From: Coriobacteriia bacterium
Lineage (GTDB): Bacteria > Actinomycetota > Coriobacteriia > Anaerosomatales > PALSA-660
Length of the DNA: 64,000 nt
Reading direction: 5' to 3'
NCBI GenBank assembly: GCA_025361335.1
Contig: JANYAK010000003.1
Location: forward strand, 47,341 to 111,340
This document shows, one piece after another, positions 26,665 through 34,122 of the stretch (positions within the stretch are counted from its first letter, which is position 1; each line of letters opens with the position of its first letter). Below the pieces are notes generated by a model. That model saw only the letters and a program-made list of their open reading frames with translations. It searched no databases and was not told where the DNA came from. A program made the translations under genes and the position numbers.

Positions 26665-26684
26665 CGTGTACACCCCTGTACACG
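26665..26684. promoter_or_regulatory. Eight-base inverted repeat in the hppA leader
   Basis: CGTGTACA-CCCC-TGTACACG, perfect arms and a four-base spacer, placed about +3 to +22 from the predicted start of the K+-type hppA transcript. Either an operator blocking the promoter or an RNA hairpin with a GGGG loop. Confidence 0.5.
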
Positions 26685-26693
26685 TTTCGCAAC

Positions 26694-26722
26694 ACTCTAC
26701 CCAAAGGCCTGCATCGCGGCAA
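26694..26722 (-). promoter_or_regulatory. hppA: Predicted promoter of the K+-dependent pyrophosphatase gene
   Basis: TTGCCG-N17-TAGAGT on the minus strand, about 115 bases before the ATG, in the 192-base gap between the two pyrophosphatase genes. Confidence 0.5.
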
Positions 26723-26771
26723 TGCGTCCTTGCGTGCTGGGCCGTGTCGGATCGCGAGGTGACCGCGCGCC

Positions 26772-28973
26772 CTACCGGATGTTCATGAAGAGCGGAGCAA
26801 GAACCAGCGTGACGGTCGCCAGCAGCTTGATGAGTACGTGCAGGGATGGTCCGGCCGTGTCTTTGAACGGATCGCCGACCGTGTCGCCGGCGACGGAGGC
26901 GTGGTGCGAGATCGACCCCTTGCCGCCCTGCGCACCCATCTCGATGTACTTCTTCGCGTTGTCCCATGAACCGCCGGCGTTGTTGAGGGACAGCGCCATG
27001 AGGATGCCCACGATCGTGCCGACCATGAGGAAGGCGGCTACCGCCTCCGCGCCGATGCCCATCATCTTGAACACCAGCCCCACGGCCACAGGGAACAGCG
27101 TGGCAAGCAGACCGGGGGCGATCATCTCCCGCAGCGACGCGGCGGTGACGATGTCGACCGTGCGGCCGTAGTCGGGCATCTCGGTGCCCAGCATGATGCC
27201 GGGCTTCTCCCGGAACTGGTCGCGCACGTCTTGGATGACTGTGACGGCAGCCTTGCCCACCGCGCGGATCGTCATCGCCGTGAACAGGAAGACGAGCATG
27301 CCTCCGAGCAGGCCCGCCACGAACACCTCCGGCTTGGCCAGATCGACACTGACAAGGTTCTGACCGTAGCTGCGGACCTCGTCCATGTAGGCGGAGAACA
27401 GCAGGAACGCCGCGAGCGCCGCCGAGCCGATGGCATATCCCTTGGTGAGCGCCTTCGTCGTGTTGCCGGCGGAATCGAGCACGTCGGCCTTGCGGCGGAC
27501 ATCGTCGGGCTGGCCGGACATCTCGATGATGCCGCCGGCGTTGTCCGCGATCGGTCCGAAGGTGTCCATCGCCAGGATGTAGGCCGCCGTGGACAGCATG
27601 CCCATGGTGGCCACGGCCGTCCCGAACAGGCCCGCCTCCGGGAACCCCGACGACAGCCCGAGCGCGTAGGCGCCCACTATGGCGGCCGAGATCACGATGA
27701 CCGGGGCCGCCGTCGACTCGAAGCCGACAGCCATGCCCGCGATGATGTTGGTGGCGGGGCCCGTCATCGAAGCGTCAGCTATCGATCGCACCGGACGGTA
27801 CTCGTGCTCGGTGTAGTACTGCGTGATGCGCAGGTACGCGAACGCCGTGATCACGCCGATGACTCCGCAGGCCAGGAAGTGCCACCATGCGTTGCCGTAT
27901 CGCGCAGCGCCGGGAGCGGCATCGAAGCGCAGCAGTACGAAGGCCGATATCGCCATGCCGACGACCGCGAGCGCCGTCGCGGCGTAGAAGCCGCGGTCGA
28001 GCGCCTTCATGGGATTGTCACCCTCCTTGTGCTTCACCAGGAGGATGCCGACGAACGAGGCCACTATGCCGAACGCCCGCGACACGAGGGGGAACATCAT
28101 GACCCCGACGACCCACGCGGACTTGGCTGCCGCACCGCCCGCGAACGCGGCGGCGGGGACCTTGGCGGCCATGACGGCCCCCAGGATCATCGCGCCGATG
28201 TTCTCGGCGGCGGTGGACTCGAACAGGTCCGCGCCGCGGCCGGCGCAGTCGCCGACGTTGTCGCCCACGAGGTCGGCGATCACGGCGGGGTTGCGCGCGT
28301 CATCCTCCGGGATGCCCGCCTCGACCTTGCCGACAAGGTCGGCGCCCACGTCCGCGGCCTTCGTGTAGATGCCTCCCCCGAGCTGGGAGAAGAGCGCCAC
28401 GAACGAGGCGCCGAAGCCGTAGCCCACTATGAGCAGGGGGATCTTGGTCGGATCGATGCCGCTGAAGGTCTGCACCGCGTAGTAGAGACCGGTGACGCCC
28501 AACAGCGACATCGCGACGACCATGAACCCGGCCACCGCCCCGCCCCGCAGCGCGATCTGCAGGCCGGAGTTCGTATCGCGGATGGTGCCCGCCGCGGTGC
28601 GGATGTTCGCCCGGATGGCGATCCACATCCCCGCGTAGGCGGCGACGAGCGAACATGTGGCGCCGAACACGAACGAGATCGTCACCCACATCGCGAGCAC
28701 GATCGGGTCGTTGATCGGGTCGGCGGCACTGTGCGGCTTCAGGAAGGCGTACCCGAGGAACAGGATGACGGCCAGTACGCCCGCGAGGATGATGATCGTG
28801 CGGAACTGGCGCTTCATGAAGGCTTCGGCGCCTTGCTTGATGGCGTCAGAGACCGCGCGCATCGCGTCGTTGCCGGTGTCCTGCCGAAGCACCCACCGGG
28901 CGAGCCACCAGGCCACACCGAGTCCGAACACGCTCAGCCCCAGGATCAGGGACAACATCAGACCCTCGCTCAT
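26772..28973 (-). CDS. hppA: Membrane-bound pyrophosphatase, predicted K+-independent H+ pump
   Basis: Second ion-pumping pyrophosphatase, 733 residues. Catalytic loops parallel the first copy (KVEAGIPEDDARNPAVIADLVGDNVGDCAGRGADLFES; VAGDTVGDPFKDTAGPS), but the diagnostic motif is GNTTKA, with Lys in place of Ala, which marks the K+-independent H+-pumping class. The two copies differ widely elsewhere, so they are not a recent duplication. ATG 28973 has GGGAG seven bases upstream. Having both classes side by side suggests division of labour by ion or by conditions. Confidence 0.95.
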   Translation of the reverse strand: MSEGLMLSLILGLSVFGLGVAWWLARWVLRQDTGNDAMRAVSDAIKQGAEAFMKRQFRTIIILAGVLAVILFLGYAFLKPHSAADPINDPIVLAMWVTISFVFGATCSLVAAYAGMWIAIRANIRTAAGTIRDTNSGLQIALRGGAVAGFMVVAMSLLGVTGLYYAVQTFSGIDPTKIPLLIVGYGFGASFVALFSQLGGGIYTKAADVGADLVGKVEAGIPEDDARNPAVIADLVGDNVGDCAGRGADLFESTAAENIGAMILGAVMAAKVPAAAFAGGAAAKSAWVVGVMMFPLVSRAFGIVASFVGILLVKHKEGDNPMKALDRGFYAATALAVVGMAISAFVLLRFDAAPGAARYGNAWWHFLACGVIGVITAFAYLRITQYYTEHEYRPVRSIADASMTGPATNIIAGMAVGFESTAAPVIVISAAIVGAYALGLSSGFPEAGLFGTAVATMGMLSTAAYILAMDTFGPIADNAGGIIEMSGQPDDVRRKADVLDSAGNTTKALTKGYAIGSAALAAFLLFSAYMDEVRSYGQNLVSVDLAKPEVFVAGLLGGMLVFLFTAMTIRAVGKAAVTVIQDVRDQFREKPGIMLGTEMPDYGRTVDIVTAASLREMIAPGLLATLFPVAVGLVFKMMGIGAEAVAAFLMVGTIVGILMALSLNNAGGSWDNAKKYIEMGAQGGKGSISHHASVAGDTVGDPFKDTAGPSLHVLIKLLATVTLVLAPLFMNIR

Positions 28974-29040
28974 GCGCGCACTCCCTTCTTGACGTCCTCA
29001 CTTCTGCAGGCTGGCGCGACTGACGCGACAGTGCGCGCTT

Positions 29041-29068
29041 TGTATCACGGCAGCGCAAAGGGAGTCAA
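29041..29068 (-). promoter_or_regulatory. Predicted promoter of the K+-independent pyrophosphatase gene
   Basis: TTGACT-N16-GATACA with an upstream T; it lies about 70 bases before the ATG and just past the dgt stop, so this gene can be made apart from dgt. Confidence 0.5.
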
Positions 29069-29096
29069 CAGGGACACCCACGACTGCCCGCCGCTC

Positions 29097-30140
29097 CTAG
29101 ACCTGACGCCACGTCCGGGGGACGAACAGTTCCTCGAACGTGCGTATCGCGTAGCGATCGGTCATGCCGGCGATATGGTCGGTGACCGCCTGAGGCAGGT
29201 CCACTTCCCGAAGGGGGGCCTGGTCGGCAGGAAGCTCCTCTGGGTTGTCCAGGTAGTGGTCGAAGAGCGCCACGACGAGCGCGTGCGCCTTCGGCTCCTC
29301 CTTCTTGGCATCCCCGCCCAGATAGACGTTCTCGAACAGGAAGCCGCGCAGGCACATCATGGCCTCGTGCACTTCAGGGGCCATCCGGATGTCGTCGCCT
29401 TCGAGCGAGCACTCGACCAGCGAGCGGATCATTGTCGCGATGCGCTCCGCGTGCCGGTGGCCGAGTGCCGTCGTGCACTCGGCGGGCAGGTCATCTTCGG
29501 TCAGCACATGGGCCCGCAGGGCGTCGTCGATGTCGTGGTTCACATACGCGATGCGGTCGGCTATCGCGACGACCCGCCCTTCGAGCGTCGACGCCTTCTC
29601 GTCGTCCCCGCTGTGATAGCGGATCCCGTCGCGGACCTCCCAGGTGAGGTTGAGGCCCCGGCCCTCGTACTCGAGATGCTCGACCACGCGCAAAGACTGC
29701 ACGTTGTGGCGAAACGGCACCTCGACGTCGGGATACCGGGTCCGCAGTCGCTCGAGACACTCGGTGATGGCGTCCTCGCCCGTGTGGCCGAACGGCGTGT
29801 GCCCCAGGTCGTGGGCCAGCGCGATGGCCTCGGTCAGGTCCTCGTTGAGGCGGAGCGCTCTGGCCACGCTCCGGGCGATCTGCGCAACCTCGAGGGTGTG
29901 GGTCAGGCGAGTGCGGTAGTGATCGCCCTCCGGGGCTATGAACACCTGCGTCTTGTGCGAGAGGCGCCGGAACGTCTTGCAGTGGATGATCCGGTCCCGG
30001 TCGCGCTGGTACTCGGTCCGCAGCGCGTCCAGGTCGATCGGCGTGTCGCGGCCACGGGTGGCATCCGCGAAGGCAGCGCGCGACGAGAGCAGCTCGTGCT
30101 CCTGACGCTCGATGTCCGTGCGTGTCAGTGCGTCGACCAC
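29097..30140 (-). CDS. dgt: Deoxyguanosinetriphosphate triphosphohydrolase-like protein (Dgt)
   Basis: HD-domain enzyme that removes triphosphate from dNTPs and helps balance nucleotide pools. 347 residues. Motifs: IIHCKTFRRLSHKTQVFIAPEGDHYRTRLTHTLEVAQIAR, ALAHDLGHTPFGHTGE (HD) and ADRIAYVNHDIDDALRA. Start GTG at 30140, 11 bases after the stop of the small upstream gene; the longer track ORF overlaps that gene. dgt next to dnaG/rpoD is common in Actinobacteria; here the pyrophosphatases lie between them. Confidence 0.92.
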   Translation of the reverse strand: MVDALTRTDIERQEHELLSSRAAFADATRGRDTPIDLDALRTEYQRDRDRIIHCKTFRRLSHKTQVFIAPEGDHYRTRLTHTLEVAQIARSVARALRLNEDLTEAIALAHDLGHTPFGHTGEDAITECLERLRTRYPDVEVPFRHNVQSLRVVEHLEYEGRGLNLTWEVRDGIRYHSGDDEKASTLEGRVVAIADRIAYVNHDIDDALRAHVLTEDDLPAECTTALGHRHAERIATMIRSLVECSLEGDDIRMAPEVHEAMMCLRGFLFENVYLGGDAKKEEPKAHALVVALFDHYLDNPEELPADQAPLREVDLPQAVTDHIAGMTDRYAIRTFEELFVPRTWRQV

Positions 30141-30151
30141 ATGCCCCCGCT

Positions 30152-30301
30152 TCAGCGAAGGAAGAAGTACCACACCGCCGCGATCGCGGCGAGGACCACG
30201 AGCACGGACACGACCCATGGCCACACGCGTCGGCGCCTGCGCGTGTGCCCCCCGATGAGGGGCGAGCGCACTCTCTGGTACAGCTTGGTCCTGCCAACCA
30301 T
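30152..30301 (-). CDS. 49-residue single-pass membrane protein (missed by the ORF track)
   Basis: Translated by hand: MVGRTKLYQRVRSPL, then a basic stretch (HTRRRRRVW), one hydrophobic helix (PWVVSVLVVLAAIAAVWYFF) and a stop after LR. AGGGGAG lies six bases before the ATG and the gene fits exactly between ppdK and dgt, with 11 bases to the dgt start, so I believe it is real. Topology by the positive-inside rule: N-terminus in the cytoplasm. Function unknown. Confidence 0.7.
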   Translation of the reverse strand: MVGRTKLYQRVRSPLIGGHTRRRRRVWPWVVSVLVVLAAIAAVWYFFLR

Positions 30302-30365
30302 CACGCTCCCCTGCCTGGTTCGATGGTGAATCGCGTCTCCGGGCGGACCGGGACTCCCCGGCGCC

Positions 30366-33068
30366 TCATCTGTTGTCGGAGGCTCCGGTGCTGTCCGCCA
30401 GCGCGGCCTGCGCCGCGGCCAAGCGCGCCAGCGGCAGTCTGTAGGGTGAGCACGACACGTACGACAGCCCGATGCGATGGAATATCTTCACCGAGTCGGG
30501 GTCGCCGCCGTGCTCGCCGCAGACGCCCAGCTTGATGCCCGGATTGACCGAACGACCCTTCTCGCATCCGATGCGCACGAGTTCCGCGACGCCCGCGTCG
30601 ACCGTCTCGAACGGGTTGCGGGCAAGGATCTTGCGCTCCAGATAGCGAGGAAGGAACTTGCTCTCGATGTCGTCGCGGGAGAACCCGAACGCCGTCTGGG
30701 TCAGGTCGTTGGTGCCATAGCTGAAGAAGTCGGCGACACGGCCGATCTCGTCCGCGGTTATCGCCGCGCGGGGCAGCTCGATCATCGTCCCGATCGGGAT
30801 GTTGAACACGCAGTCCTCGGCGGTCTGGACCTCGTCGACGATCTTTTGAGACTCCGCGCGCAGGGTCTCGAGTTCGGTGACCACGCTCACCAGCGGGATC
30901 ATGATCTCGGGACGCGGGTCCTTGCCGGCCTTTTTCAGGCTGCACGCGGCCAGCGCTATCGCGCGCACCTGCATCCCGTAGATCTCGGGGAACATGATGC
31001 CCAGCCGGCAGCCGCGCAGGCCGAGCATGGGGTTCATCTCGTGCATGGAGTCGATGAGGGCCAGCAGGCGACGCTTCGGCGCGAGGGACGTGGCGTCCGC
31101 ACCGCCGCACTCCAGCCTCGCGATGTCGACGGCCAACTCGCGGGGGTCGTCCAGGAACTCGTGAAGAGGCGGGTCGAGAAGCCGGATCGTGACGGGCAGG
31201 CCGTCCATCGCCTCGAGGATGCCGACGAAGTCGTCGATCTGCACGGCCAGCAGCGTCGCCAGCGGCGCTTGGCGGCCCTCGATGGTCTCGGCGAGGATCA
31301 TGTCCTGCACGATCATCTTCCGCTCGCCCAGGAACATGTGCTCGGTGCGCGTGAGGCCGATTCCCTCCGCTCCGAACTGCCGGGAGAGAATGGCGTCATC
31401 GGGGGTATCGGCGTTGGCGCGCACGCCCATGGTGCGGAACTCGTCCGCCCACTTCAGCACGGTGTCGAACTCGCCGGAGACCTCGGGCTTGATCAGATCC
31501 ACGGCGCCCTGGACCACGATGCCCTTGGTGCCGTCCAGCGACACGATGTCGCCCTCGTGAAGGACGATGTCGCCGACGCGCACGATCTTGTTCTCCGCGT
31601 CGATCTTGAGCGCCTCGGCCCCGCACACGCAGGGCTTGCCCATCCCGCGGGCCACGACGGCCGCATGCGACGTCTTGCCGCCATGCGATGTGAGGATGCC
31701 CTGCGCGGCGACCATGCCGTGCAGGTCGTCCGGAGTCGTCTCCCATCGCACCAGGATGACCTTGCGGCCCTCCTCGACGGCGTCGACCGCCGCATCGGCC
31801 GAGAACACGATCTCGCCCACGGCCGCGCCCGGGCTCGCGTTGAGGCCCTTCGCCAGCACCTGGTAGGTCGCCTTGGTGTCGAACTGCGGGTGGAGCAGCT
31901 GGTCGAGCTGCATCGCGTCGATGCGCTGGACCGCCTCCTCGCGGCTGATCATGCCCTCGGCGACCATGTCGACGGCGATCTTGAGCGCGGCCCGCGCGGT
32001 GCGCTTGCCGACGCGCGTCTGCAGCATCCACAGCTTGCCCTGCTCGATGGTGAACTCGATGTCGCACATGTCGCGATAGTGCGTCTCCAGCGTCTCGAAG
32101 ACGCCCCACAGCTCCGCGCCGGCCTGCGGGAACACGCTCGGCAGCTCGGCCAGCGGGCTCGTGTTGCGGATGCCCGCCACGACGTCCTCGCCCTGCGCGT
32201 TGGTGAGGAAGTCCCCGTAGTACTCCCGGGTGCCGTCCGCCGGGTTGCGGGTGAAGGCCACGCCGGTCGCGCTCGTCTCGCCTTTGTTGCCGAACACCAT
32301 GGACTGCACGCTGACGGCGGTGCCCAGATCGTCGGCGATCCTCTCCATCTTGCGATACAGGACGGCGCGGTCGTTCATCCAGCTGCGGAAGACGGCCTCG
32401 ATGGCCAGCCGCAGCTGGATCGCCGGATCCTGCGGGAACGCCACGCGGCCATCGTCTCCGGCCAGCTGGGGGTATTCCTCGGCCGAGACATGGCGGGCGA
32501 CGATGTCCTTGAACGTGCCGACCAGCTCTTCGAGGTCGGACGACGAGAGGTCGGTGTCGTTGACCACGCCCCGAGCGTTGCGCATCTCGGTGATCGCGTT
32601 CTCGAACTCGAGGCCTTTGACGTCGAGGACGACCTTCGAGAACATCTGGATGAACCGGCGGTACGAGTCCCACGCGAATCGGGAGTTCGACGTCTGCGCG
32701 ATGAGGCCCTGGACCGAGACGTCGTTGAGCCCCAGGTTGAGGACCGTGTCCATCATCCCGGGCATCGAGAAAGGCGAGCCGGAGCGCACGGACACAAGGA
32801 GCGGATCGGACGGCTCGCCGAGCCGCTTGCCCATCTTGGCCTCGAGATCCGCCACATAGCGTGCGATCTCGTCGGCGAGGCCCTCGGGGAACGCGGGCGG
32901 GGTGGCGTTGTAGTACTCCATGCATGCCTGACAGGTGATCGTGAAGCCATGGGGGACGGGAAGTCCCAGCTTCGTCATCTCGGCAAGGTTGGCTCCCTTG
33001 CCACCGAGTGCGAACTTCATCGTGGCGTCGCCCTCTTCGAAGGCGAACACGCGCTTGGCCTCGGCCAC
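30366..33068 (-). CDS. ppdK: Pyruvate, phosphate dikinase (PPDK)
   Basis: Interconverts pyruvate + ATP + Pi with PEP + AMP + PPi. 900 residues: N-terminal ATP-grasp (GGKGANLAEMTKLGLPVPHGFTIT; SVRSGSPFSMPGMMDTVLNLGLN), central phosphohistidine domain (GGKTSHAAVVARGMGKPCVCG; catalytic His with the regulatory Thr two residues before), C-terminal PEP/pyruvate barrel (LTRTEHMFLGERK; RGCRLGIMFPEIYGMQ; VCGEHGGDPDS). The Thr-Ser-His is the target of the regulatory protein encoded next to it. Start GTG at 33068 after a G-rich ribosome site. Upstream 139 bases carry a candidate promoter. Confidence 0.97.
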   Translation of the reverse strand: MAEAKRVFAFEEGDATMKFALGGKGANLAEMTKLGLPVPHGFTITCQACMEYYNATPPAFPEGLADEIARYVADLEAKMGKRLGEPSDPLLVSVRSGSPFSMPGMMDTVLNLGLNDVSVQGLIAQTSNSRFAWDSYRRFIQMFSKVVLDVKGLEFENAITEMRNARGVVNDTDLSSSDLEELVGTFKDIVARHVSAEEYPQLAGDDGRVAFPQDPAIQLRLAIEAVFRSWMNDRAVLYRKMERIADDLGTAVSVQSMVFGNKGETSATGVAFTRNPADGTREYYGDFLTNAQGEDVVAGIRNTSPLAELPSVFPQAGAELWGVFETLETHYRDMCDIEFTIEQGKLWMLQTRVGKRTARAALKIAVDMVAEGMISREEAVQRIDAMQLDQLLHPQFDTKATYQVLAKGLNASPGAAVGEIVFSADAAVDAVEEGRKVILVRWETTPDDLHGMVAAQGILTSHGGKTSHAAVVARGMGKPCVCGAEALKIDAENKIVRVGDIVLHEGDIVSLDGTKGIVVQGAVDLIKPEVSGEFDTVLKWADEFRTMGVRANADTPDDAILSRQFGAEGIGLTRTEHMFLGERKMIVQDMILAETIEGRQAPLATLLAVQIDDFVGILEAMDGLPVTIRLLDPPLHEFLDDPRELAVDIARLECGGADATSLAPKRRLLALIDSMHEMNPMLGLRGCRLGIMFPEIYGMQVRAIALAACSLKKAGKDPRPEIMIPLVSVVTELETLRAESQKIVDEVQTAEDCVFNIPIGTMIELPRAAITADEIGRVADFFSYGTNDLTQTAFGFSRDDIESKFLPRYLERKILARNPFETVDAGVAELVRIGCEKGRSVNPGIKLGVCGEHGGDPDSVKIFHRIGLSYVSCSPYRLPLARLAAAQAALADSTGASDNR

Positions 33069-33181
33069 TCCCCCACCCCTATCGATCCGGTGCGCCTTCG
33101 CGCACGTGGAACTCCCCAGACGAGCTTCTGCGTCGATGCCGCGCGGCGCACCCCCTTCACGCGGGGGCGCGAGTGAGACCT

Positions 33182-33211
33182 ATCCTACACGACGCGACCC
33201 GCACACGTCAG
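33182..33211 (-). promoter_or_regulatory. Candidate promoter of ppdK
   Basis: CTGACG-N18-TAGGAT on the minus strand, straddling the end of the regulator gene, with a G/C hairpin (GCGCCCCC...GGGGGTGCGC) further down in the leader. Weak match. Confidence 0.35.
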
Positions 33212-34122
33212 TCGCCCTGCCGCGGGATGTGGCGACGGGTGCGCGCATGCGGCCCGGGCGGCACGATCGAGGCGCGCCCCTCGGCGTCGCCGGCCCCGGG
33301 GCTCACGTGCGCGAAGGCGTTCGAGTAGTACTCCAGGATCTCCGCCGCCGTCTCCTCCACCGCTCGCGCTTCGGTCGAGACCACGATGCAGCCGACCTTG
33401 CGCATGACCCCGCGCGATTCGTGGAGCTCTCGCTCCACATGCTCCCGGTCGAAGTAGTCGTGCGCGTAGGCGCCCATGTCGCCCAGACGCTTACCTCGGA
33501 TGTCGACCAGGAGATCGGCCGAGGTGGTGAGCCCGAACACCCGTCGACGGTCGATCTCGAACAGCTCCTGCGGCGCGGGGACTCCGGGGACGAGCGGGAT
33601 GTTCGCTACCTTGTAGCCGCGGAACGCCAGGTACATGGCGATCGGCGTCTTGCTCGACCTGGAGACCCCGATCAGCACGATCTCGGCCTCGGACAGCTCC
33701 TCGACCGCGCGGCCGTCGTCGTGCTTGACGGCGAACTCGAGCGCCTCGATCCGGTCGAAGTATCCGGCGTCGACGCGATGCATGAGCCCCGGCTGCCACT
33801 CGGGCTCCATGCCGGACAGCTGCTCCATCGTCGTGACGACGGGTCCGAGGATGTCTATCGCCGGGACGCCGAGCTCGCGGGAGATGGCGGACATGGCGTC
33901 CCTGAGCCGACGATCGGCCAGTGTGTACAGGAACACGCTGCGCTCGTTGGCCGCCCCGTGCACCACGCCCAGCAGCTGCCCGCGGGAGTCGATGCGAGGG
34001 AGCCTGACCACGTGGAACGCCTCGTCGTCGAACTGCGACAGCGCGGCCTTGGCGACGGCGTCGGCCGTCTCTCCAAGGGAATCCGAGAGGATGTACACGT
34101 TCGCTCGCTCGTTCGGCTTCAC
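33208..34122 (-). CDS. PPDK regulatory protein (pyruvate, phosphate dikinase kinase/phosphotransferase, DUF299)
   Basis: Bifunctional enzyme that switches PPDK off by ADP-dependent phosphorylation of the active-site Thr and on again by Pi-dependent removal. 304 residues. Typical motifs: NVYILSDSLGETADAVAKAALSQF at the N-terminus, the P-loop-like IGVSRSSKTPIAMYLAFRGYKVANIPLVPG, and FGLTTSADLL. The adjoining ppdK gene identifies PPDK rather than PEP synthase as the target. Start GTG 34122 with GAGGG five bases away, and GTGA overlap with the membrane glycosyltransferase-like gene, so expression is coupled to that gene. Confidence 0.92.
   Translation of the reverse strand: MKPNERANVYILSDSLGETADAVAKAALSQFDDEAFHVVRLPRIDSRGQLLGVVHGAANERSVFLYTLADRRLRDAMSAISRELGVPAIDILGPVVTTMEQLSGMEPEWQPGLMHRVDAGYFDRIEALEFAVKHDDGRAVEELSEAEIVLIGVSRSSKTPIAMYLAFRGYKVANIPLVPGVPAPQELFEIDRRRVFGLTTSADLLVDIRGKRLGDMGAYAHDYFDREHVERELHESRGVMRKVGCIVVSTEARAVEETAAEILEYYSNAFAHVSPGAGDAEGRASIVPPGPHARTRRHIPRQGD

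Noticed and set aside
23349-26762. 1137-residue plus-strand ORF opposite dnaG and hppA
   Set aside because: Antisense shadow of high-GC genes: Arg/His/Asp-rich, no domain pattern, and the minus strand holds clear dnaG and hppA.
27231-30329. 1032-residue plus-strand ORF opposite hppA and dgt
   Set aside because: Same kind of codon-bias shadow; crosses several genes and has no recognisable domain.
33146-33172. Hairpin in the ppdK leader as a riboswitch
   Set aside because: Only a simple GC stem is visible, with no conserved aptamer pattern.
30477-33176. 899-residue plus-strand ORF opposite ppdK
   Set aside because: Antisense of a fully conserved PPDK; composition is unlike a protein.
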